Shown one piece after another: positions 35,251 to 44,500 of a stretch of 64,000 nucleotides of DNA (position 1 is the stretch's first letter; the number at the start of each line of letters is the position of its first letter). The notes under the pieces are model-generated. The model searched no databases and was not told where the DNA came from. It worked only from the letters and a program-made list of their open reading frames with translations. The DNA comes from Psychrobacter glaciei (lineage in GTDB: Bacteria > Pseudomonadota > Gammaproteobacteria > Pseudomonadales > Moraxellaceae): NCBI RefSeq assembly GCF_014652895.1, contig NZ_BMZR01000004.1, positions 102,645-166,644 of the forward strand, in the 5' to 3' direction. Both the position numbers and the translations under genes were made by a program.

Positions 35251-35424
35251 TAAGGCGTGTCCTCGTTTTGAAAATGGCGATAAAAATAAGATAAATGGCA
35301 GCTAAACAAGGAAAGTAGTACAGATAATATCGAGATATGAGCAAGCTACTTGACGCAGTTTGGCAAATATTTAGCCATTTTTAACCCGTTTACAGTTTAC
35401 TGTTCAGATTGAGGACGTGCTCTA
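35251..35424 (+). mobile_element. MITE-like element, full copy A (174 bp)
   Basis: Begins TAAGGCGTGTCCTC and ends GAGGACGTGCTCTA, which is an imperfect terminal inverted repeat. It has the same length (174 bp) and aligns throughout with the reverse complement of 62380-62553, for example at GATAAAAATAAGATAAAT and CAGATAATATCGAGATAT. It is non-coding. TA dinucleotides flank both ends. It lies in the 443-bp spacer after the acyltransferase gene, where nothing else is seen. Confidence 0.85.
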
Positions 35425-35604
35425 ATATCAGGTTTTACTCAATTGATATAAAATACCAAATTATAATGGTTGATGGGTTGTTTTTTGATGGCATTCATTG
35501 ATAATGTGAATAGTCATTAAAACGCTCGCTTACTCAGTTGTAATATCATCATTGACTCTGTCTACTGATGACATTATTTCTTATGCCATTTCTTACTAAA
35601 AGGT

Positions 35605-36732
35605 ATGACTGTGCCCGCCTCTCCTACAAAAAGCTCGCCAATAGCCGCAGCAATGCCAAATGAGTCATCGAACTTAGCAAGCAGTCAATCTCCGAGCACG
35701 CAAACCTCAAGCACGCAGTCACCACAGTCAAATCGTCCCAAACCAAGTCGCTTTAAGCTGACTTATGATATTTTGATGATTGTTGCTATTAGTATTGATC
35801 TCTTATTGATTAGCATAGATGCCATCTTGATGAGTAACTTTAGTAGTAATGTTGCAGGGTGGCTGACACTAAGTGATGCGCTTAACTGGTATCAAGGCAC
35901 CTTGCATGATCCGTTGCGTACGGCGGGTGGGTTTTTCACCATATTCTTAGTCGTCGAGCTATTATTACGCTGGGCAATTGCCATTAAAGAAAAAGTTTAT
36001 TATCGCTGGTTCTTTTTTCCGTTTGTCCACTGGTATGAGGTATTGGGCTGTTTTCCGCAGCTACGCGCGCTACGGTTATTTCGAGTAGTGGTCATCGGCC
36101 GCCGACTCTACCAGCTTGGCTATCAAGTACTACCGCAGTCGTGGATTGACCGTATCAAGTTCTATATTGATCTGCTATTAGAAGAGTTGTCAGATCGTGT
36201 CATTTTGACTGCAATCGATAATTTTCGTGTGCAGCTTACCGACACCAAAACGCACAAATCATTGATCGAATCAACGATTGCTCGCAACCGTCATGAGATT
36301 GAAACAGCATTACTTTCGCTACTACGCACAGAGCTGGCGCCAAAGCTGCAAGCGCTGACGGCCTCACCAGGAGGCAATAACATGCTAGCTGGTGCGATGG
36401 GCGAAGCGATTAAAGAAGGTTTGGCCAATACGCCAGAGTTACGTCGCTACTTGCGCATGATACCCATCGCTGGTGGCTTGATTGAGTCGCAATTGCAGCA
36501 TGTGGGACACAATATTGGCGAAAATGTGGTCATTGCTTTAAACGAGCGTCTCCTCGATGCTGAGCGTCTTGATGCATTGATGGTCGCTATTGCCAGCGGT
36601 GTGGCACAAATCGATACCAACAACACCGCGCTGGATACTTTGATTTCTAGCATTATTGAGGACAGTTTGACAGCATTTGAAGCACAAATAAAAGTGCAGC
36701 AATGGAAGCACCAAGATATGCTTAACTTATAA
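35605..36732 (+). CDS. Membrane protein with voltage-sensor-like N-terminal domain
   Basis: 375 residues of unknown function. Residues 1-50 are Ser/Gln/Pro-rich. Hydrophobic segments lie at about 53-76 (DILMIVAISIDLLLISIDAI) and 106-127 (FFTIFLVVELLLRWAIAI, with an acidic residue then LLLRW as in S2 helices of ion channels). Then come an aromatic segment 135-150 and an S4-like stretch RALRLFRVVVIGRR (154-167) with arginines at about three-residue spacing. There is no pore loop. The remaining 200 residues are soluble, helical, and contain a Gly-rich patch (SPGGNNMLAGAMGEAIKEGL). ATG 35605 lies close to AAAAGG; GTG 35611 is an alternative. It is upstream of minC by 110 bp. Confidence 0.75.
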   Translation: MTVPASPTKSSPIAAAMPNESSNLASSQSPSTQTSSTQSPQSNRPKPSRFKLTYDILMIVAISIDLLLISIDAILMSNFSSNVAGWLTLSDALNWYQGTLHDPLRTAGGFFTIFLVVELLLRWAIAIKEKVYYRWFFFPFVHWYEVLGCFPQLRALRLFRVVVIGRRLYQLGYQVLPQSWIDRIKFYIDLLLEELSDRVILTAIDNFRVQLTDTKTHKSLIESTIARNRHEIETALLSLLRTELAPKLQALTASPGGNNMLAGAMGEAIKEGLANTPELRRYLRMIPIAGGLIESQLQHVGHNIGENVVIALNERLLDAERLDALMVAIASGVAQIDTNNTALDTLISSIIEDSLTAFEAQIKVQQWKHQDMLNL

Positions 36733-36843
36733 CATTTTTGCTAAAAATGGCTACTAAATAACCAGCACCTAAGTAAATAACCACTAAATAATAATAAATA
36801 TAGTACGCATGCAGCCATACGATATTTTTTGAGGATCAATCTT

Positions 36844-37686
36844 ATGACGATTTTAGATAACGACAACAGCACCCCAACCCCGAGTGCCACGCCTGCTCTC
36901 GCCTTTTACGGCAAGATGCTCACCTTTTCGCGCTTACAGTTCAGTACGGATGACTTAAACGCTATCGAGACTCAGCTTGCTGAAACGCTTAGCAACAAAT
37001 CCAGCAATATCCCTATCCTCATTGATAGCGAGGTCGAACAAGATCTGTCTGCATTGGTAGAACTATTATGGTCATGGGGACTGCAACCTATCGGTGTCGT
37101 GACAGGTGTGTTGGATGCACAAGCACGTGAGCAGCGATTGGCGATATTTCCTGCCGACGGCAAACGTATCGAGCGTATTCTACCCAGTAAAAAAGCCACT
37201 ACTCAGGTCAATAAAGCATCAGACGCCAAAAGTACAGAGTCGACCAGCACGAATGACGTAGCCGCAGCGTCTGAACCCGCACTTGAAACAGCGACCGAGA
37301 CGACCATCGCCAATATTCCAGCAGAAACCTTGGTAAGCGCTGAACATATCACCAGCCTCATCTATGATCAAATGCTACGTTCAGGACAGAGCCTTAACCA
37401 CGTCGGTGGGGATTTGATTTTGACCAACAGTGTCAACAGTGGTGCTGAAGCGATTACTGACAACAGCTTGCATGTCTACGGCCGCGCCCAAGGTCGTTTG
37501 GTCGCAGGAGCAACAGGCGACAAAGATGCTCGTATTTTTTGTCAGGTCTTTAACCCGTCATTGGTGTCAGTCGCAGGCACTTACTGCCTACGAGACAATT
37601 TACCGGAACACGTAATCGACAAACCAGTACAAGTACGCTTTATAGAAGGTCAAGGTTTGGTATTTACCGTAATGGATGATGCTTAG
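36844..37686 (+). CDS. minC: Septum site-determining protein MinC
   Basis: 280-residue inhibitor of FtsZ ring assembly away from midcell. The N-terminal FtsZ-inhibiting domain (about 15-115) is joined by an Ala/Thr/Glu-rich linker (about 118-165) to the C-terminal beta-helix that binds MinD: MLRSGQSLNHVGGDLILTNS, then HVYGRAQGRLVAGATGDKDA and VSVAGTYCLRDNLP. GAGG lies 9 nt before the ATG at 36844. It is separated from minD by 360 bp, so it may be transcribed independently. Confidence 0.95.
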   Translation: MTILDNDNSTPTPSATPALAFYGKMLTFSRLQFSTDDLNAIETQLAETLSNKSSNIPILIDSEVEQDLSALVELLWSWGLQPIGVVTGVLDAQAREQRLAIFPADGKRIERILPSKKATTQVNKASDAKSTESTSTNDVAAASEPALETATETTIANIPAETLVSAEHITSLIYDQMLRSGQSLNHVGGDLILTNSVNSGAEAITDNSLHVYGRAQGRLVAGATGDKDARIFCQVFNPSLVSVAGTYCLRDNLPEHVIDKPVQVRFIEGQGLVFTVMDDA

Positions 37687-38046
37687 TTAGACGGCTGATT
37701 TGTCGAATTTTATATATAAATCTTAAAGGCATTTGCTGTAGTGCTGAGAAAGTAATGGCTAAATATCTTACTTAATATTTCGGTAAGTTTGGTTAACAAA
37801 ACTGTCTCAAGACAAATAATTTACTCTGCCACTATGTAACCTATCTATCAGTGCTAATACCTATAGGCAGGAGCACTTAACGCAGATAATCGTTGTTTTT
37901 CGCTTTAGTGCAGACTTGCTATAAATTTTTGTTTATTTATGCTAGGCTTACGCTCGCAGCGCATATATTACATGTGAATAATAAGCATAAGAGAATGCGC
38001 TATTTTATTTAATAGATATCCCATTGATTCATAGGAGTGTGCCATT
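37687..38046. other. 360-bp spacer between minC and minD
   Basis: No gene is visible. A small dyad AGTGCT-N16-AGCACT lies at 37850-37877, and AT-rich stretches nearer minD (37921-38030) could contain its promoter. No terminator with a T-run is evident. Confidence 0.45.
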
Positions 38047-38859
38047 GTGGCGAAGATTGTTGTAATCACTTCAGGTAAAGGCGGTGTGGGCAAAACCACC
38101 ACTAGTGCCTCTTTTGCCGCCGGTTTGGCGTTGCGTGGCTATAAGACAGTTGTTATCGATTTTGATGTAGGTCTACGTAATCTAGACTTGATCATGGGCT
38201 GTGAAAATCGAATTGTTTATGACTTTGTAGACGTCATCAGCGGTAACGCGCGCTTGTCACAAGCACTGGTCAAAGACAAACAGCTTGAGAACTTATACAT
38301 CCTACCTGCCAGTCAAACGCGTGACAAAGATGCGCTGACAGACGAAGGGGTGTCCGAAGTAATGGCTGAGCTGTCTAAGCAGTTTGACTATATCATTTGT
38401 GATTCGCCTGCTGGTATCGAGCGCGGAGCCCAGTTAGCGATGTATCATGCTGATGAAGCGATCATCGTGACCAACCCTGAGATCTCTTCAGTACGTGACT
38501 CGGATCGTATTATCGGTATCTTACAAAGCCGTACCAAAAAGATCGAAGAGAACCAAGGTTCTATCCGTGAGCATTTGGTTATCACTCGCTACAATGCCGA
38601 ACGTGCGGCAGCGAATGAGATGATGGATATCGATACCATCTCTAATGATATCCTAAAAGTACCCTTACTTGGTGTTATCCCTGAAAGCCATTCAGTGCTT
38701 GAGGCATCTAACCACGGTGAACCGGTTATTCACTATACCGACTCCATCGCTGGTCAATGTTATGATGACATTGTCGCCCGTTTCTTAGGCGAAGAGCGGC
38801 CGTTGCGTCATATTGACGTGAAGAAAAAGAGTTTATTACAGCGCTGGTTTGGGGGTTAA
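38047..38859 (+). CDS. minD: Septum site-determining protein MinD (ATPase)
   Basis: 270-residue membrane-cycling ATPase that recruits MinC. The deviant Walker A is KGGVGKTT (with the signature Lys) near residues 11-18, followed by [20 protein letters not shown], the Walker B-like [20 protein letters not shown] and the C-terminal amphipathic helix [12 protein letters not shown] that binds membrane. It starts at GTG 38047 with AGGAG about 9 nt upstream. Its TAA stop overlaps the minE start by one base. Confidence 0.97.
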   Translation: MAKIVVITSGKGGVGKTTTSASFAAGLALRGYKTVVIDFDVGLRNLDLIMGCENRIVYDFVDVISGNARLSQALVKDKQLENLYILPASQTRDKDALTDEGVSEVMAELSKQFDYIICDSPAGIERGAQLAMYHADEAIIVTNPEISSVRDSDRIIGILQSRTKKIEENQGSIREHLVITRYNAERAAANEMMDIDTISNDILKVPLLGVIPESHSVLEASNHGEPVIHYTDSIAGQCYDDIVARFLGEERPLRHIDVKKKSLLQRWFGG

Positions 38860-39152
38860 TGATGAGTAAGAAAAAAGGATTTTGGAGCAATTTATTTGGT
38901 ACTGATGACAGCAGCAATGTCGGCAGTGCCAATTTAGCCACTGAGCGTCTCAAGGTTATCGTTGCGAGTGAAAATCGCTTAAACAACCGCCTAACAGCGG
39001 ATCGTATCGAAAAAATGAAACGTGAAATACTAGAAGTGGTAAATAAGTACGTCAATGGCGTGCAAATTGATGATGTGAATATCAATCATCGTTCTGAAGA
39101 CAGCTTAGATGTGCTAGAGATGAATATCAACTTGCCTGAGCATAAAAAGTAA
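38859..39152 (+). CDS. minE: Cell division topological specificity factor MinE
   Basis: 97 residues ([20 protein letters not shown]...): an N-terminal membrane/MinD-binding region with [13 protein letters not shown] and then [16 protein letters not shown], and the C-terminal dimerisation beta-strand [20 protein letters not shown]. It stimulates MinD ATPase and drives pole-to-pole oscillation. The first ATG overlaps minD's TAA (TAATG); the second ATG (38862) is equally possible. A strong terminator follows. Confidence 0.96.
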   Translation: MMSKKKGFWSNLFGTDDSSNVGSANLATERLKVIVASENRLNNRLTADRIEKMKREILEVVNKYVNGVQIDDVNINHRSEDSLDVLEMNINLPEHKK

Positions 39153-39199
39153 GCTGTTCAAAAGCATATGGAAAAAGCGCTCTAGTTAAGCCCTAATCT

Positions 39200-39234
39200 A
39201 AAAAAGCCCTCAGTAAAATACTGAGGGCTTTTTT
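39200..39234. terminator. Bidirectional terminator after minE
   Basis: Perfect stem AAAAAGCCCTCAGT / ACTGAGGGCTTTTT around AAAAT. It lies between the convergent minE and cytochrome b561 genes. Confidence 0.93.
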
Positions 39235-39261
39235 GTGGACGCATACTTTCTGGATTCGTCG

Positions 39262-39789
39262 TTACTTTATACGTGCGATCAAATTGTCTTTTTTGACAAA
39301 CTGATGATACAAAGCTGCACCGACATGCAATACAGTAAAGGCAATAATCATGGGCCAGATAATATCAACGTGTAAATCATTATAATAACGCGCTAAACCT
39401 CTATCTGGGGTGACAAAGACAGGAATCTGAAATAAACCAAATATATCTACCCGTCGACCCCCATAGACTGACATCAGCAAGCCAGCTAACGGCATCGCGA
39501 TTAGCAAAGCATATAGCGCAAAGTGCGACAACTTTGACATCAACAGCTGCCACTTAGGCATCGGTAACGCTGGTGGTACTTTGGTAAAGACGCGATTGAT
39601 AACTCGCGCTATCATCCAACATAACAAGCTTATACCAAAGGCCTTGTGTAGCCCAATATAGAGATTGTCATTAAGATTTTGGTATAACAGCATCATGAGC
39701 CACGTTACCAGCAATAAAACCGCACTGATCCAGTGAAATAAGCGGCTAGCGATTGACCACTTTGAAACATTCGCATCGATATCATTCAT
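39262..39789 (-). CDS. Cytochrome b561 (CybB-like)
   Basis: 175-residue four-helix membrane cytochrome. Haem-ligand histidines sit in RLFHWISA, YIGLHKAFG, KLSHFALYALL and HVGAALYHQFVKK, the standard CybB pattern. Helices lie at about 16-36, 45-64, 88-107 and 146-164. It oxidises ubiquinol or superoxide in E. coli; the role here is inferred from family membership. It is transcribed alone. Confidence 0.92.
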   Translation of the reverse strand: MNDIDANVSKWSIASRLFHWISAVLLLVTWLMMLLYQNLNDNLYIGLHKAFGISLLCWMIARVINRVFTKVPPALPMPKWQLLMSKLSHFALYALLIAMPLAGLLMSVYGGRRVDIFGLFQIPVFVTPDRGLARYYNDLHVDIIWPMIIAFTVLHVGAALYHQFVKKDNLIARIK

Positions 39790-39952
39790 AGGCTGCTCTA
39801 TTCACTCTAACCAACATTTATAGATAAAGACAATAACAGGCGGCACAGTCATTGTGGCTAGGTTAGTCTTGACGATGTTACTGGTCACTATCATTAGTCG
39901 TGATTAAGACTAATGAATTGCTATTCACTATAGGCCACACTTACTAAAAAAG

Positions 39953-40537
39953 CTAGCTGTCTAAATCAACCAATTGATGCGCAATTTTATCCAAATCAGG
40001 CACCAAGTAGAGAATGTTATCGATAATTACGGTTTGAAACAAGTAGGACTCTACAACGTTTTCTTGAAAGCGCTCTTTGACGTAGTCGATTTCGCTATCT
40101 GTCAGATTTTTGCCAGTCGCTTGAACCGTTTCACTATCGCTATTTTTCGTTTTTTGGGCGACGCTATAATCGATATTAGCATTGCTGGTATACTGTTCAG
40201 GAAGCTCAATATCCTTAACGTCAGAGATACGTACTTGTAGCTGGTGCAGTTCACCGACAGTCTGTAATGCTATGCGATGGGCAGCCGTATTACCCTCTAA
40301 TACTATGATCTTTTCTGGCGTTTGCCCACTGGATAGCAAATGGAATACAGCGACTTCTTGTTGTTGCCACAGATAAGTCCAAATATGCTCATCAAAGTCA
40401 TCCACACTCAAAATCAGGCTACTCGGAATAATCCAATCAGGCTGATTAAATGCTGGAACGATAGTGACATCTAGCATACCATTGTTCGTGGTTAGCAAGC
40501 TTACTGCCTCAAACGAATGTTTTAGAATTTGTTTCAT
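39953..40537 (-). CDS. chpC: CheW-like protein ChpC, last gene of the Pil-Chp operon
   Basis: 194 residues, weakly conserved. The pattern IPSSLILSVDDFDEHIWTYL, then WQQQEVAVFHLLSS and ILYLVPDLDKIAHQLV fits a degenerate CheW/ChpC fold. The call rests largely on its place 17 nt after chpB, where Pseudomonas has chpC. A 39-residue polar insert (about 117-150) interrupts the domain. It would link another receptor to ChpA, by analogy. A hairpin without T-run (CATTAGTC/GACTAATG, 39892-39915) lies downstream. Confidence 0.65.
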   Translation of the reverse strand: MKQILKHSFEAVSLLTTNNGMLDVTIVPAFNQPDWIIPSSLILSVDDFDEHIWTYLWQQQEVAVFHLLSSGQTPEKIIVLEGNTAAHRIALQTVGELHQLQVRISDVKDIELPEQYTSNANIDYSVAQKTKNSDSETVQATGKNLTDSEIDYVKERFQENVVESYLFQTVIIDNILYLVPDLDKIAHQLVDLDS

Positions 40538-40554
40538 ACGTCGCTCACAATAGA

Positions 40555-41550
40555 TTAATGCGAAGAGGCAACAGCCGCCCTTTCGCCAATATAGTCGGTA
40601 AGTTTTTGTGCTAAAGCCACAGGGCTACCAATAAAACCACAATATCCAGAATCAACAATCGCTTGTGGCTGACTAGGACAAGTACTGACACTTGGATCTT
40701 GCGCCCACAACTGACTGTCATTGTCTTGGATTAAATCCAGATACTGAGCCCCATCGTTACCCATACCTGAAAAAATAATATTGATCAGCTCACTACCATA
40801 AACATCGCTGGTGTTTTTTAGGATCTGACCAATAGCGGGCTTATAATCACCTTCCCATGCTTTAGCAAGTAATATAATCCGTCCGGTCGAATCGCAAACA
40901 ATTTGCTTATCAATAGGCGCAATCAGACATTGACCCGCCTGTAAACGTTGCGACGAGGTAATGACCTGACAGCGCCAATCGTTATGACGATTCAGTATGC
41001 GTGGTAGCGTCCCAATCATCGTCTGGTTGAAATGATGCGCCAATAAAATACAAATGGGTAGCGTGGGTGACAAGTTATCTAAGAACTCTTTTACAGCGCT
41101 AGGACCGCCCATAGACGCACCCAAAAACACAACATACTGCCAGTCATTGGTATCGCTCTGATAAGCATTGGTATCTACCAATCCTGGTAGGAGTAGCATC
41201 TGTGCAAGCTTACGTTTTAGTTTGCGTTGCCATTTAGCATACTGCTTTGCCTCATTTAAATAAGGCGCTTGACTAAAACCCACCAAAACCCCGATTGATT
41301 GAGACATAGCAGTAGCCGTGGCTACACTGTCATCATAATCACTGTCTATCAACCAAATATCAATGGGTGTTTCATAACGTTCAAACTTATCGTGCAACTG
41401 CGCCCGTGATACACAATCAATGAGGGTAAAGCCACAGCCACGTACGGTATCTGAAAAGGCCATACGCTGGTGATGATCTTCTGCGACCACCAGCACCTTG
41501 ATATCACTTTTGTTTTTGAGCGCTAATGGAACAGGTGCCTTATCCTTCAT
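40555..41550 (-). CDS. chpB: Chemotaxis methylesterase ChpB (CheB-like)
   Basis: 331-residue CheB-type protein-glutamate methylesterase that would demethylate PilJ. The catalytic triad regions are FLGASMGGPSAVKEFL (Ser), LLAHHFNQTMIGTLPRIL (His) and IFSGMGNDGAQYLDLI (Asp). The N-terminal 110 residues resemble a receiver domain fold (VLVVAEDHHQRMAFSDTV; DIWLIDSDYDD) with acidic residues. The ATG overlaps the chpA end by 11 nt, indicating translational coupling. Confidence 0.9.
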   Translation of the reverse strand: MKDKAPVPLALKNKSDIKVLVVAEDHHQRMAFSDTVRGCGFTLIDCVSRAQLHDKFERYETPIDIWLIDSDYDDSVATATAMSQSIGVLVGFSQAPYLNEAKQYAKWQRKLKRKLAQMLLLPGLVDTNAYQSDTNDWQYVVFLGASMGGPSAVKEFLDNLSPTLPICILLAHHFNQTMIGTLPRILNRHNDWRCQVITSSQRLQAGQCLIAPIDKQIVCDSTGRIILLAKAWEGDYKPAIGQILKNTSDVYGSELINIIFSGMGNDGAQYLDLIQDNDSQLWAQDPSVSTCPSQPQAIVDSGYCGFIGSPVALAQKLTDYIGERAAVASSH

Positions 41551-44500
41551 AAGTTAGGCTGACCTCTTCACCCAATAGCATTTGGATTTTATTCAGTAGC
41601 TCATTTTCTTGGAATGGTTTACCCATATAATCATTCACCCCAATCTCTAAGGCACGCTCACGATGCTTTTCACCAGTACGTGAGGTAATCATAATAATCG
41701 GAATGTGCTGCAAGCGTTTATTGTGGCGTATTTGAATGGCTACTTCGAAGCCATCCATACGTGGCATCTCAATATCCAATAAGATAAGATCCGGTATCGT
41801 CTCTTGTAGTATCTCAATCGCATCGACACCATCTTTGGCAACGGCAACTTTATACCCTTGACGCTCTAAGAAGCGCGACGTTACTTTACGTACTGTGACC
41901 GAGTCATCGACGACCATAACCGTCGGCTGAGATTCTAAGCGTCTATGCTTAGAGCCAACAGATGGCATGACTTCTTTAAGCGCTGGTGCATTACGCATCA
42001 AGGCAATCAAATCTAAGATAAGCATGACCGAGCCATCACCCATGATGGTAGCGGCTGAAATACCCGATAGGTTTGAGAATTGTTGTCCTAATGGTTTTAC
42101 TACGACTTCAATACGTGACCCAGCTATCTGATCGACCTGCAGGGCAATATTCTGTCCAGTACGGTTTTTGATGATAATCACCGGCAAGCTCGTATTGGTA
42201 TTGACCACCAGCTCATTGAGTTTATTACCTGATAAAATCTCATTTAAATAGCGCACACGGTAATCAGCGTCTTCAAAGTTTAGCGTGGCGTCATTTGACT
42301 GATAGTAATCATAAAGCTTTTCTGGATTGATACGTACCACACGCTCAATCTGAACCAGTGGTATGGCATAGTAGCGATCTGCTGCTCGCACTACTAGGGC
42401 ATCCGATACGGCTACTGTGAGCGGTAGGCGCATGGTAAAACGCGACCCTTTGCCCAGCTCAGAGACTACAGACACGACGCCACCTAATTGACGAATCTCG
42501 CTGATAACGACATCCATGCCAACGCCGCGCCCTGAGATCTGTGTTAATTGCTTACTGGTACTTAAGCCCGCATTAAAGATGTACTGCATGATATCAAGAT
42601 CGGTCAGACTACTGTCTGCTGCATCGATAAGGCCTTGATCAATAGCTTTGCTGCGAACAGCTTCGACATCGATACCGCGCCCATCATCGGATAAGTTGAT
42701 GACAATTTCACTGCCTTCGCGCAACACCTCTAAAGTGATGTTACCACTGCGCTCTTTACCAGCTTTCAGACGCGTTGTACTGTCTTCGATACCATGATCG
42801 ACGGCGTTACGTAGCATATGCTCAAGCGGCGACGTAATACGCTCTAGAATGGTTCTATCCATTTCGTCATCAGCATTAATAATTGTCAGCTCAACCGACT
42901 TATTAAGCTCATTAGCCGTTTGGCGTACCGTACGTTCAAGGCGCGGTGTCAAGCGCGTAAATGGCACCATACGCGAATTCATCAAGCCATCTTGTAGCTC
43001 AGTTTGCGTCCGTGACAGCTGTAATAATAAGCTCTCACTATCACGCGTTTTTTCTAAAAGAGTATGATTAATATCAACCAAATCTGATGCCGACTCTGTC
43101 AGAGATTTTGATAACTGATTCAGAGAAGAGTATTGATCCATCTCTAGCGGGTCAAAACCTTCATGGCTTATCAACTCATCATCTATCTGCGATAAGATTT
43201 GAGCTTCAAGCTCAATCTCCATTCGGCGTAACTGATCTGCCAAACGCTGTACCGTGATGCCCATCTCTTCAAGGCTGTTGGTCAAGCTACTCATGCCCAT
43301 GTCAATACGCGCACGGTTAATCGCTGACTCGCCAGACAAGTTAATCATATGCTCAATCAAACCACCTGAGATACGGATCATCTCATTGCTACTAGCGCTC
43401 TGCTCTTGCTCCGTAAACTCACCGATCATCGACGGCATTTTACTGATGTCTTTTACCATACCTGCTGAGTTTCGATTTTCTTTGGCAGTCAAAATCGCTT
43501 TGCGCTGCGCTTGCAGAGATTCATTAGGTATTTGTTTTAAGCTATCAGGGTTTTTACTAAATTCTTGTAGCGACTCTATTAATAAAGCAGGCGTTGGCGG
43601 GTTGACTTGTTGCTTGAGAATAAATAGTGCATCTGCCATCCAGTCATGACAGGCCACGAGTAGCTCTAGGACTTTTTTTGTAGCAGGACGACGATGATGG
43701 GCAAGATCTTCATAGACCGACTCCATGTCGTGTGCCAAGTCCGCTATTCCATTAGCCGTGACCATTCTTGCGCCACCTTTAAGGGTATGCAAGTCACGCT
43801 GTAGCGCTTGTAAGGCAACCGTATCGCTCACGTTATCTAAAAATAACTGTAGATATTGATTATTATTGGTCAGCGCTTCTGCTTCTTCTAAGAATACTTC
43901 TAATATGTCAGGATCTGGTAAGCCATTGGCCCATGACTGTTTAATCATTCTATCAAGCGTTAGGATTTCTGTGTTTTCGACATTGCTGAGTATAGAGTCA
44001 TCTTCAACAGCTTGCGGCTCAGCGACAGTATGATGTTTTGGCACGGGTACAATCAAATTAACCGTATCTGGCAATACTTGTGCTTTCTCAAAACGTTGTA
44101 ACTGCTCGATAAGTTCGGGAGCAAAAAATGATTGCTGATGATTTACCATATGCATGACTTGCAACGACAAGGTATCTTGCACGATTTGCATAATCTCAAG
44201 CCACTGTGTGGTTGGCGCGCGTCTGTGCTCTACAAAAGCTTCATAGATACTCTCTGCTTCATGGGTCAAGTCTCCAATACTGCGGATACCTGCCATGCGT
44301 GCACCACCTTTGATGGTATGCAGATGACGTTGTAATACCTTTAGCGTATTGATGTTAGTAATATCCGCACGCCACTTATTAAAGCTTTCGGCAAGGGCAT
44401 CATCAAGCTCTTGCGCTTCTTCTAAAAAGATCTCTAACAGTTCAATGTCAGTATCGATAGACTCTAACTGAAACTCAGCAGCAGAGACACTTTGCACGGT

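Noticed and set aside
39892-39915. Inverted repeat CATTAGTC/GACTAATG as terminator of the chp operon
   Set aside because: The hairpin lacks a T-run on the transcribed strand, so a Rho-independent terminator is not supported.
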